A DNA stretch of 64,000 bases, from contig CAJYTY010000008.1 in NCBI GenBank assembly GCA_913777945.1, positions 434,001 to 498,000 of the forward strand, read 5' to 3'. Numbering within the stretch: the first letter of the stretch is position 1; every line of letters starts with the position of its first letter. The notes beneath the pieces are model-generated. The model worked only from the letters and a program-made list of their open reading frames with translations. It did no database searches and had not been told where the DNA came from. This document shows, one piece after another, positions 46,655-55,303 of the stretch. This DNA is from an uncultured Acinetobacter sp. (GTDB lineage Bacteria > Pseudomonadota > Gammaproteobacteria > Pseudomonadales > Moraxellaceae). The position numbers and the translations under genes were made by a program.

Positions 46655-49600
46655 ATGGGTGAATTCGAACAGCAACCAGCTCAAAAACCAGAAAAAAAAC
46701 GCCGTATTTTAAGAAGTGTTTTATTTACGTTCGGCATTATTCTGCTGTTTTTAGTGTCTGCCTTGACCATCATGGTATCGACGGACCGTGGGAGTAAATT
46801 TTTGCTTGATCGGGTGATGGAACGCCAGCAAATTATTCGCTACGAATACGAAGGTGGAAATCTGCTCAACGGTATTATTCTGCGTAATATCTTAGTCAAA
46901 CTCAAAGAACTCGATATAAAAATAGATCATGCCGATATTGGGCTGGGTTGGCGTGCACTGATCAATAAAGAGGTGCATTTAAGCCATGCTGATGTGGAAA
47001 ATTTGCAGATTATCAGCTATGCCAAGCCTACTGGAGAACCATTTAAGTTTAGCGAAATCAAACTGCCGTTTATTTTGCGTGTGAATGAAGCCAATGTGGA
47101 TCACTTGCGCATTCAAACCAGCGGAACTCATGTTGATTTTAATGATATCTATCTCAAAGATGCATTATGGTCGGGCACAGAGTTAAAGTTTGAAGATTCA
47201 GAATTCGATATGGGCTATCTGGCGGTAAAAAATGCCACAGGCCAAATGACCTTTAGCGGGAAATATCCGCTGTCGCTTACAGGTGATCTAAGTTTACCGT
47301 CCTTAAATAGCCTGAATATTAAAACCATTAAAGTGGCGGCTAAAGGGACTTTAGATACGATTCAGGCAGGTGTTGCAACCAATACACCAGATTTGCTAAC
47401 AGGATGGGTCGTGGTGCATCCTGTGCGTGATCATGTGCCAATGTTTGGTGAGCTTCAGTTTAAGAACTATCATCTTCCATTGTTGGCCGAGCAAAAGCTT
47501 TTTGCCAAAAACGGCGTTGCAAAATTTAAAGGGGATGTCCAGTCATTGGCCCTTACGCTTGATACAGACTTAAAGGGCGAAAACATCCCTGAAGGGCAAT
47601 ATACTGCCAATATGCAAACGGATCTGGTCAATGGATTAACCATTCAGGATTTCAATGGTCAGCTCATGAAAGGATCTGTCAATTTAGCCGGTTATGTGGG
47701 ATGGGATGATCGTGTGACATGGGATGTGAATGGTCGTCTGAATCGATTAAATCCTAAAGATGAAGTGATTCCGCAAGCGATTCAAGATTTTCTACCGCCT
47801 TCACTCGATGCCAATATTAGCTCGAAAGGAACGCTTGAAAATGGAATGGCACTCACTGCCAATCTTGATTTTGATAAATATGAAGCGTGGTCGGTTAAGC
47901 TGAATCAGGCAGAAGCCAAGGCAAAACCACAGCCGTTATTGCTGGATATCTCATGGAGTAAAATTGATCGTGCCATGCCATACATTGGTTGGCTCAGTAG
48001 TGATTCCGGGCAAGTTAATCTGGCGTTAGTTGACAATAAACAAGACATTCATGTTGCGACAGTCATTAAAGCACATGAACAGGCAACGTTGCCTCCCGGT
48101 CAATACGATGCACGACTAGATTTAAAAGACAATATTTTAAATATACCGGCATTTACTTACAAAGCCACGCAAACTGGTAGTTTAAGTGGACAAGCGAAAG
48201 TTGAGTTGCCAACTGAAAAGCGTCAGCTTAAATGGAATGCATTTCTAACGGCAAAAGACTTCAATCCGCAATCGATCTCGACTGCTGCGCCTGTCGATCG
48301 TTTGAATGGACAAGTCAAAGCCAATGGCTATGCCAAACCCAACCAGCAGATTATTCAGCTTAATGCGATTGATTTAAAAGGACACTTGGCAAATTCTGGG
48401 CCAAATGATGTGATTGAACTGACGGGTACCAGTACGGCTGCCATGGTTTTTCACGATGAAAAATCGGGTGGTGGTTTTAAAGGCTTCGCTGTTCAATATG
48501 ACGGCGGCTTAAATGCGTTGAATCAAGGCAAAGGGTTACTCAAATTTAATATTTCAGGTACGCCTGAATTGATCAAAATCGCACAGCTTCAGCACGATGG
48601 TGTCGCAGGTAAAATTTTTGCCAGCGGGCTGGTGAATCTAAAAAATGCAATTGCTTGGGATATCAATGCTTCTCTGGTGCGATTCAAGCCACAGTATTTT
48701 GTTTCGAGCGTTCGTGGTGAAGTATCGGGTAATCTAAAGACGCAAGGGCTGTGGTCTGAGCAAAGCAAACGTATCAATCTGGAAAAACTTAATCTCGCGG
48801 GCTATATCAACAATAAACTGGTTCGTGGAATGGGGAATCTTGCGTTGGTGATCAATGCAAATCAGAAAGGTTTATTACCGCAGCAGTTTGAAGCCAATAA
48901 TCTCTTTTTAGCCTATGGGAAGAACCAAGTTCAAGCCTCAGGAAATGCACAAAATTTACGTTTAAAAGTAAATGCACCTGCACTCAATGAGATTTATGCA
49001 CCGCTACGTGGTCGTGCTTACGGTTATTTAAATCTACAGGCGCAGCCACGGCTTAAAGCGACGGCGAATCTGGCTGTAGATAATTTTGGTCTGAACACCA
49101 TCAGCATCAAAAAAATTCTGATTCAAGGTGAATTACCGACATCTGAGAGCGTTCCAACATCACTCAAAGCCACATTAAATGATTTGCAAAGTGGCACGCG
49201 TCAAATCCAGTATGCCGGCATTACCTTGTCTGGTACGCGTAAGGCACATCTGGTTCAACTTCAAGGCTGGAATTACTATTCTAAGTTTTATGTACAACTG
49301 GCGGGTGGCTTTAATACCTCAAATGACTGGTTTGGCCAGATTCAGCAAGGTGTATTTGATTCTCGTCGTGCGGTATTAAAGCAGCAGCAAAATGCGGCTG
49401 TAATCTTTAATCGCGCTCGCCAAGAGTTATTTGTGGGGCAGCATTGCTGGGCCAGCCAGCAAAGCCAGCTATGCTTTGATCAGCCGCTACGGGTGAGTCA
49501 GCAGCGTGGTAATGTATCCTTTGCAACTCGTAACTTAGACTTAAATGACTTTGCCGCATTTATGCCAGAGGGGCTGGCCATTACTGGTAAGCTCAATGGT

Positions 49601-51151
49601 TACGCCAAGGCCAATTGGGCCAACGGCGGCAAGCCTCAAGTCGATGCACAGCTGGTTACGCGTAATGGTGAAATTGGTTTGGCAGCGTCTGATCCGCAAG
49701 ATCCAGCATCGACGTTGAGCTATAACCAGTTAAGTGTGGTTGCCAAAAGTGTTCCGCAAGGTTTGCTGATGCGTTTAGATGTACAAACAGATGCAATCGG
49801 TACAGGCTACGCCAAAGTTGTCATTAATCCCTATCAGACACCAATGCCGATGTCGGGTGAGGTCGCATTTAACAATGTGCAACTCAAAGTACTCAAACCA
49901 TTTATTAGTGATGTGCGCTCAATGGCAGGCACCTTGTCGTTGGCGGGTAAAGTTAATGGAACACTGACACAGCCACAAATAACTGGAGAAATGCGACTAA
50001 AAGACGGTGCAATCAGCATGATTTCGCTACCTGTCAATCTCACTAACATTCAGTTGTATTCATCTATTCGCCAAGATTCTGCAAGTATTAACGGTGCGTT
50101 TAACAGTGGTCGTGGTGCGGGCACCCTTACCGGAGATGTTGACTGGAAAGATGATCCGCGTATCAAGTTAAATCTTAAAGGTGAAAATTTACTGGTTCGT
50201 CAGGCGCCATTGATTACGGCACTGGTGACACCGGATATCTCGATGGAAGCGTATCCTGTAAGTAAGCGTTTAACGGTACAAGGAAAAGTCGATGTACCAC
50301 GTGCATTAATTTCGATGCCTGAAGCGACTGAACCTGTGGTTGGTGTTTCTTCGGATGTTCGCGTGGTGCGTGAAGGCCAAGATCAGCTGGCGATTTTGCG
50401 TGCGGCAAAACCATGGCAAATTCGTGCGGATATTGGCGTTTCGATTGGCAATCAAGTCATTTTCCAAGGTTTTAATAGCCGTATACCATTGGTGGGTCGT
50501 TTAAACCTTACCCAGCGCGGTTTAGATACTGCAATGAATGCCTCAGGGGCAATTGGGGTGAGTCAGAAAGTTAAAATTGAAGCCTATGGGCAGAGTCTAG
50601 ATTTAAATCGTGCAATTGCCCGTTTTAATGGACCTGTTTCAAACCCAACCCTTGATGTCGATGCCAATAAGAGCGTGCAGGGCAGTACGGTCGGTGTACG
50701 TGTTACGGGAACAGCTTCGGTACCGAATATTCAGATTTACAACGATGCAGGGTTGTCTGAACAAGAGGCACTCAATGCCTTGGTGACAGGCCGAATCAAT
50801 GAAGGAAGTAGTAGCTTAAGTAATACGGCCGGCTTTAAATCGGATGTGAACAATACCATTGCAGCAGCAGGGATCAGTATGGGCTTGGGTGGAACGCGTG
50901 CACTGACGAATCAGATTGGTCGGACCTTCGGTTTGAGCGGTTTGGCTCTAGACGCACAAGGCACAGGCGATGATACCCAAGTCAGCCTGACGGGCTACAT
51001 CACACCAGATTTATTTATTCGATATGGTGTAGGCGTATTTACACCAGTCAATAAACTGACCTTGCGTTATCAGGTGAATAAGCGCTTATACCTTGAAGCG
51101 AGTCAGGCACTGGAACGATCGCTCGATATTTTCTACAACTGGCGCTTCTAA
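46655..51151 (+). CDS. tamB: TamB, inner-membrane-anchored translocation and assembly subunit
   Basis: AsmA-like bridge protein of 1498 residues, partner of TamA. The N-terminus has one signal-anchor helix (about residues 18-40, VLFTFGIILLFLVSALTIM). The rest is a long periplasmic beta-rich groove predicted to carry lipid, and the C-terminal 350 residues form the DUF490 domain (for example TLDVDANKSVQGSTVGVRVTG) that contacts TamA. The final residues are LDIFYNWRF, the expected C-terminus. 24 bp separate it from tamA. Confidence 0.93.
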   Translation: MGEFEQQPAQKPEKKRRILRSVLFTFGIILLFLVSALTIMVSTDRGSKFLLDRVMERQQIIRYEYEGGNLLNGIILRNILVKLKELDIKIDHADIGLGWRALINKEVHLSHADVENLQIISYAKPTGEPFKFSEIKLPFILRVNEANVDHLRIQTSGTHVDFNDIYLKDALWSGTELKFEDSEFDMGYLAVKNATGQMTFSGKYPLSLTGDLSLPSLNSLNIKTIKVAAKGTLDTIQAGVATNTPDLLTGWVVVHPVRDHVPMFGELQFKNYHLPLLAEQKLFAKNGVAKFKGDVQSLALTLDTDLKGENIPEGQYTANMQTDLVNGLTIQDFNGQLMKGSVNLAGYVGWDDRVTWDVNGRLNRLNPKDEVIPQAIQDFLPPSLDANISSKGTLENGMALTANLDFDKYEAWSVKLNQAEAKAKPQPLLLDISWSKIDRAMPYIGWLSSDSGQVNLALVDNKQDIHVATVIKAHEQATLPPGQYDARLDLKDNILNIPAFTYKATQTGSLSGQAKVELPTEKRQLKWNAFLTAKDFNPQSISTAAPVDRLNGQVKANGYAKPNQQIIQLNAIDLKGHLANSGPNDVIELTGTSTAAMVFHDEKSGGGFKGFAVQYDGGLNALNQGKGLLKFNISGTPELIKIAQLQHDGVAGKIFASGLVNLKNAIAWDINASLVRFKPQYFVSSVRGEVSGNLKTQGLWSEQSKRINLEKLNLAGYINNKLVRGMGNLALVINANQKGLLPQQFEANNLFLAYGKNQVQASGNAQNLRLKVNAPALNEIYAPLRGRAYGYLNLQAQPRLKATANLAVDNFGLNTISIKKILIQGELPTSESVPTSLKATLNDLQSGTRQIQYAGITLSGTRKAHLVQLQGWNYYSKFYVQLAGGFNTSNDWFGQIQQGVFDSRRAVLKQQQNAAVIFNRARQELFVGQHCWASQQSQLCFDQPLRVSQQRGNVSFATRNLDLNDFAAFMPEGLAITGKLNGYAKANWANGGKPQVDAQLVTRNGEIGLAASDPQDPASTLSYNQLSVVAKSVPQGLLMRLDVQTDAIGTGYAKVVINPYQTPMPMSGEVAFNNVQLKVLKPFISDVRSMAGTLSLAGKVNGTLTQPQITGEMRLKDGAISMISLPVNLTNIQLYSSIRQDSASINGAFNSGRGAGTLTGDVDWKDDPRIKLNLKGENLLVRQAPLITALVTPDISMEAYPVSKRLTVQGKVDVPRALISMPEATEPVVGVSSDVRVVREGQDQLAILRAAKPWQIRADIGVSIGNQVIFQGFNSRIPLVGRLNLTQRGLDTAMNASGAIGVSQKVKIEAYGQSLDLNRAIARFNGPVSNPTLDVDANKSVQGSTVGVRVTGTASVPNIQIYNDAGLSEQEALNALVTGRINEGSSSLSNTAGFKSDVNNTIAAAGISMGLGGTRALTNQIGRTFGLSGLALDAQGTGDDTQVSLTGYITPDLFIRYGVGVFTPVNKLTLRYQVNKRLYLEASQALERSLDIFYNWRF

Positions 51152-51160
51152 TGCCAGAAT

Positions 51161-51194
51161 AAAAAAAGGGCAATCCGATCGATTGCCCTTTTTT
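51161..51194. terminator. bidirectional terminator between tamB and the copper chaperone
   Basis: GGGCAATC (51168-51175) pairs with GATTGCCC (51181-51188), flanked by seven A on the left and six T on the right. Works for both convergent genes. Confidence 0.88.
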
Positions 51195-51206
51195 ATTGAG
51201 ATGCAT

Positions 51207-51419
51207 TTAGCTCACCACATCAAAACCCAAGTCTTCTATTGTACTTACAAGGGTATCTCGATTGAGTTCTTGTGCAGCATCGCTATACACCTTAACTTCA
51301 GCCGAAGCGAGATCGACCTCAACATTTTGAACGTGCTCAAGTGCAGAGAGAGCAGACTTGATCTTACTTGAACATCCACCACAGGACATTCCTTCAACAT
51401 GAAAAATATAATGCGACAT
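51207..51419 (-). CDS. copZ: Copper chaperone CopZ-like
   Basis: 70-residue heavy-metal-associated domain with MSCGGC (Cys13 and Cys16) for Cu(I) binding. ATG 51419 is preferred, with GGAG upstream; a GTG two codons earlier is also open. It delivers Cu(I) to the CopA ATPase, whose gene is immediately upstream on the same strand, so the two are cotranscribed. Confidence 0.9.
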   Translation of the reverse strand: MSHYIFHVEGMSCGGCSSKIKSALSALEHVQNVEVDLASAEVKVYSDAAQELNRDTLVSTIEDLGFDVVS

Positions 51420-51426
51420 GATCACT

Positions 51427-53820
51427 TCACTCCGAAGAAAAAGGGCGTGGTTTCCAGCGACGCAAAAGCAGAGAATTCGATAATACCGAAACCGAACTGA
51501 GTGCCATCGCAGCGCCTGCCAGCACTGGATTTAGTAAACCCAGTGCTGCCAGAGGAATACCAAGCGAGTTGTAAATAAAGGCAAAGAAAAGATTCTGTTT
51601 AACCTTAGATAAGGTGGCTTGAGACAAGTCAATTGCGTGAATCAAGCCGCTGAGTTGATTGCGCATCAGCACCACATCGGCCGCTTCAATTGCAATCTCT
51701 GAACCTGCACCAATTGCAAAAGCAACATCTGCTGTAGCAAGTGCTGGTGCGTCATTAATTCCGTCACCAACCATTGCAATCCATTTACCTTGTTGCTTCA
51801 AACGCTCGATTTCACTGAGTTTATCTTGAGGTAAAACGCCTGCGATATAATGTTGAATCTCAAGTTGCTCAGCAACCACTTGTGCAACACGTGCGGTATC
51901 ACCAGTCAACATAATGACGTCAATACCACGGGCCTTCAGTGCGGCAATTGTTGATTTTGCATCTGGACGAATTGAATCGTGTAATCCGACATACCCCTGA
52001 ATCTGGCCGTTTATGGCAAGACCAATTACAGTTTGCCCTTGCGCTTCAAATTTTTCGATCAATGCTTGATCAAGCTGAACATCATGATGAGCTAATAAGC
52101 GAGGCGATCCGAGTAGAACACGCTGTGAATCAAGTTCAGCTTGGATACCATGACCCGGTAAAATTTCAATATTTTGCACAGGATTTGATTCGATATTCAG
52201 CTGCTGGGCATGATCAACCAATGCGCGAGCAATTGGATGTTCGGAATGGCTTTCAAGCGCGCTGATAACTGACCAAAACACTTTGGCTGTAATAGACGTT
52301 TGTATGGTGGTACTGGCGACCACTGGCGTACCTTGCGTGAGTGTACCTGTTTTATCGAGCACGAGCGTGGTGATGCGCTGAGCATGCTCAAGTGCCTGTG
52401 CATTACGGAATAAGATACCTGATTGCGCCCCGCGGCCTGTTCCCACCATAATCGCTGTGGGTGTTGCGAGTCCGAGTGCGCAAGGGCAGGCAATCACCAA
52501 AACAGCAACTGCACTGATCAGACTGGCTGTAAATGTATCTGTAAACCACCATGTAAAACCAAAGGTGAGTACACTGATAGTAAGAACAGCGGGAACAAAA
52601 ATTGAAGAAATTTGATCGGCAAGGCGCTGGATTTCTGCTTTTGAACCTTGAGCCTGCTCCACCATGTGCACAATTCGGGCAATCATGGTGTGTTGACCAA
52701 TACCAGTTGCACGAACTTTCAGTACGCCATGGTGGTTTACTGTTCCTGCAAAAAGCGAATCATCGGGCTGCTTAGAAACCGGCATGCTTTCACCCGTGAG
52801 CATTGCTTCATTTACTTCAGAATTGCCCTCAATAATTATTCCATCTACTGGAATGCTTTCTCCAGCACGAACAATAAAAATGTCATTAAGCGCAAGCTGA
52901 TCGACATCCACATCAATAATTTGACCATTGATCTCTTGATGTGCCTGTTTTGGCTGTAAATTTAACAGCTGCTCAATGGCTGCTCCAGTTTTGGCTTTGG
53001 CACGTGCTTCAAGTAATTTACCTAATAACACAAGGGTAATAATACTGGCACTGGCTTCGAAATAGACATGCTCTGATAAATTGAAAAACAAAACAACACT
53101 ACTAAACAAATACGCGGCACTGGTACCTAAAACCACCAATACATCCATATTGGCAGAACCGCCTCGTACTGCATTCAAGGCATGTTTATAAAAAAAACGA
53201 CCACACCAAAACTGTACGGGAGTAGCCAGTAGCCACTGTATACCTCGCGGAATAATTTCATGGTAGCCCAGCATCATCGCCAGCATTTCAATGAATAACG
53301 GAAGAGTAAATAATGCAGCAGTTAAAAATAGCCATTTTTGTTGTTTAAACTGGGCAGATCGATTGGCACTTTCGGTATCAATGCCTGTCTTTTTTTGCTG
53401 AGCTGAAAATCCAGCTTTCTCAATGGTCGAGATAATCTCTTGTGGCGTAATCAAGCCCTCTACATAATGCACAGATGCCGTTTCGGTGGCAAAATTAACC
53501 TGAGCATTCAGTATTGGCTGGCGTTTGAGAACTTTCTCGATACGTTGGCTGCAAGCCGTACAACTCATGCCCTCAATCTTTAATTCAAGCGTGTTTTCAT
53601 GAAGGGCAAAACCTGCCTTTTGAATCCCCTGAATCACGTCTTCTATCGAACTGGCGCTGCCTTGCAAACGTACTTGTGCACGCTCATTGGCGAAGCTGAC
53701 CTCGGCGTGAACATCTGGTAAGCGATTCAGGACTTTTTCAATCCGCATGGCACAAGCTGTACACGACATACCGTGAACAGGAAGATTAAAGTGACGCACT
53801 TGATGTGTATGTACTGACAT
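51427..53820 (-). CDS. copA: Cu(I)-exporting P1B-type ATPase
   Basis: 797 residues. Two N-terminal metal-binding domains with GMSCTAC motifs (Cys20/Cys23 and Cys87/Cys90), eight transmembrane helices, TGES at 342-345 (actuator), the CPC ion-translocation motif at 445-447, DKTGT with phosphorylated Asp489, and GDGINDAPAL in the nucleotide-binding domain. Exports Cu(I) from the cytosol. Divergent from the csoR-type repressor with an operator between them. Confidence 0.96.
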   Translation of the reverse strand: MSVHTHQVRHFNLPVHGMSCTACAMRIEKVLNRLPDVHAEVSFANERAQVRLQGSASSIEDVIQGIQKAGFALHENTLELKIEGMSCTACSQRIEKVLKRQPILNAQVNFATETASVHYVEGLITPQEIISTIEKAGFSAQQKKTGIDTESANRSAQFKQQKWLFLTAALFTLPLFIEMLAMMLGYHEIIPRGIQWLLATPVQFWCGRFFYKHALNAVRGGSANMDVLVVLGTSAAYLFSSVVLFFNLSEHVYFEASASIITLVLLGKLLEARAKAKTGAAIEQLLNLQPKQAHQEINGQIIDVDVDQLALNDIFIVRAGESIPVDGIIIEGNSEVNEAMLTGESMPVSKQPDDSLFAGTVNHHGVLKVRATGIGQHTMIARIVHMVEQAQGSKAEIQRLADQISSIFVPAVLTISVLTFGFTWWFTDTFTASLISAVAVLVIACPCALGLATPTAIMVGTGRGAQSGILFRNAQALEHAQRITTLVLDKTGTLTQGTPVVASTTIQTSITAKVFWSVISALESHSEHPIARALVDHAQQLNIESNPVQNIEILPGHGIQAELDSQRVLLGSPRLLAHHDVQLDQALIEKFEAQGQTVIGLAINGQIQGYVGLHDSIRPDAKSTIAALKARGIDVIMLTGDTARVAQVVAEQLEIQHYIAGVLPQDKLSEIERLKQQGKWIAMVGDGINDAPALATADVAFAIGAGSEIAIEAADVVLMRNQLSGLIHAIDLSQATLSKVKQNLFFAFIYNSLGIPLAALGLLNPVLAGAAMALSSVSVLSNSLLLRRWKPRPFSSE

Positions 53821-53848
53821 TTTAATTTCCTGTAAAATAAAATCAATA

Positions 53849-53868
53849 ATACCCCAATGGGGTATATT
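53849..53868. promoter_or_regulatory. CsoR-type operator in the copA/csoR divergent region
   Basis: A perfect palindrome TACCCC-AAT-GGGGTA (53850-53864) lies in the 65-bp gap between the two divergent starts. It is of the GC-box-in-AT-rich form bound by CsoR-family repressors. It overlaps a TATATT (53863-53868) that can serve as the csoR -10. Binding would repress both directions. Confidence 0.75.
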
Positions 53869-53885
53869 TGTGAAGGACTATCAAT

Positions 53886-54272
53886 ATGTCAAAACCTCAA
53901 TCCGGCACCTCGAAGCACAACACATCAGAGGCTGATTCAAGTACTCAGCCTTCAGCTTGTATGCAATGTGAGACATCTGAAACTCAAACTGGCCAAAGTC
54001 CGAAGCAGGTGATTCAACCGCATAAAAAAGCATTGCTGAATCGATTGAGTCGAGTACAGGGGCAAGTCAATGGCGTCAGCCAAATGATTGAAAATGATCG
54101 TTATTGTGTCGATATCATCACTCAAATTTCTGCCATTCGATCTGCGCTTGACGCAGTGTCTAGGCAATTACTTGACGATCACGTTAAAGGCTGTGTGCGC
54201 CGTGCGGTGTTAGATGACAATACAGACGAGGTCATGGATGAGCTTGTAACGCTCATTAAAAAAATGCGCTAG
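53886..54272 (+). CDS. csoR: CsoR-family copper-sensing repressor
   Basis: 128 residues, about 40 longer at the N-terminus than typical CsoR. The all-helical core has the Cu(I) ligand pattern Cys74 (DRYC), His99 and Cys103 (DDHVKGC), the W-X-Y-Z signature with Cys-His-Cys expected for copper. Derepression by Cu(I) would turn on copA-copZ. The Ser/Thr-rich extension contains an extra Cys25-x-x-Cys28 pair (ACMQCET), which may be a second metal or redox site. AAGGA is 8 nt before the start. Confidence 0.9.
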   Translation: MSKPQSGTSKHNTSEADSSTQPSACMQCETSETQTGQSPKQVIQPHKKALLNRLSRVQGQVNGVSQMIENDRYCVDIITQISAIRSALDAVSRQLLDDHVKGCVRRAVLDDNTDEVMDELVTLIKKMR

Positions 54273-54364
54273 AAAATTGATCGTATCGCTATGAAAAACT
54301 TAACCAAGTTCTAGTTGGGAAAATAACTAAATTTCAGTATCATGATTTGCAAAGGAGAGCGTTC

Positions 54365-54724
54365 ATGAAAAAATTTCTACCGTTGACTGTCTTGGTTGCA
54401 CTGGTTGGCTGTGGCGAAAAAAAACCACTTACCCCTGAAGAACAGTGGCATGGCTACTGTACCAGCATGGGCAATGCGGCGCGTTCAATTTTGCTCGATC
54501 GTCAAAATGGCATTCAGAAAACACAAGCCGTTGAACATGCCAATAAAATTGAAGAGCCGTTCACCAAAACTTTTATTTTAAGTATTGTTGAACAGGTGTA
54601 TGCACTGCCACAACAGCAAGTGACGAATAAGCCAGATGCAATCCGTGAGCAGATCCGAAGTGAAGTGACGCAAAAATGTTTGGTAACCCCACACGATAAA
54701 GTACCAAATTACAAGCAGTTCTAA
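54365..54724 (+). CDS. Small lipoprotein of unknown function
   Basis: 119 residues from ATG 54365, with GGAG at 7 nt, chosen over a start 6 codons upstream. MKKFLPLTVLVALVGCGEK is a lipoprotein signal with lipobox LVGC (Cys16). The mature part is helical and polar with Cys-containing WHGYCTSMGNAARSI and VTQKCLV, which may form a disulfide. No known domain was recognised. It lies 90 bp after csoR on the same strand, so copper-linked expression is possible. Confidence 0.78.
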   Translation: MKKFLPLTVLVALVGCGEKKPLTPEEQWHGYCTSMGNAARSILLDRQNGIQKTQAVEHANKIEEPFTKTFILSIVEQVYALPQQQVTNKPDAIREQIRSEVTQKCLVTPHDKVPNYKQF

Positions 54725-55303
54725 TTTTAAGAGATAAGCTTAATTACCTTATAAAATAATGCCATATGATTGATTCGCCCATGTTGGCGAATCGTCTTTG
54801 AATAAAATAAAGCAACCACATGATCGATTGGAATTCTGATTAATTCAGATCACTGGGCCTGACAATTCTACAGTTTAAAACAATTTTGATTATTGCATCA
54901 TGTCTAACACGGCTTTCCTCATATTTGACATTGTGTTTGCTAAAAATTCACTCATTTTATTGGCACACTCGTGTAGATAAATAGATGATTTCTTTTAAAG
55001 GATCTGCAAGGTGGATATCGCATTTCATGATTAAATCATGCATGATGCATCTGCATTTTGATGAATGCAAAAGGGAGCAAAAAATCAGGAAGCAATTGCA
55101 AGAACTACAGGTATTTTGAATGGTTTTTAGCGCTGTTTAGGGTGTACTACTATTTCGCTATAAAATAACGAGAATCACGGAGAAATACGGTCCTTGCATT
55201 AACTTTTCACTTGATTTTTAGTAAAATTTTGCTGTCCATATTACTTGTGAAGCTTTAATAAGCAGGAATTCACAAGTAAATTTTTAAAAAGAGGAATAAC
55301 ACT
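54725..55303. other. long acnB upstream region with palindromes
   Basis: 579 bp. A hairpin GATTCGCC (54772-54779) / GGCGAATC (54786-54793) probably ends the lipoprotein transcript. Around 55021-55075 the sequence is rich in CATGAT/ATGCAT repeats: CATGATTAAATCATG palindrome and TGCATT / GAATGCA hairpin. A 30-codon ORF (55027-55119, ATG to TGA) overlaps this zone without a well-spaced ribosome-binding site. TTTAGG and TATAAA separated by 17 bp, the latter around 55161, are a candidate acnB promoter, leaving a leader of about 135 nt. Confidence 0.45.
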
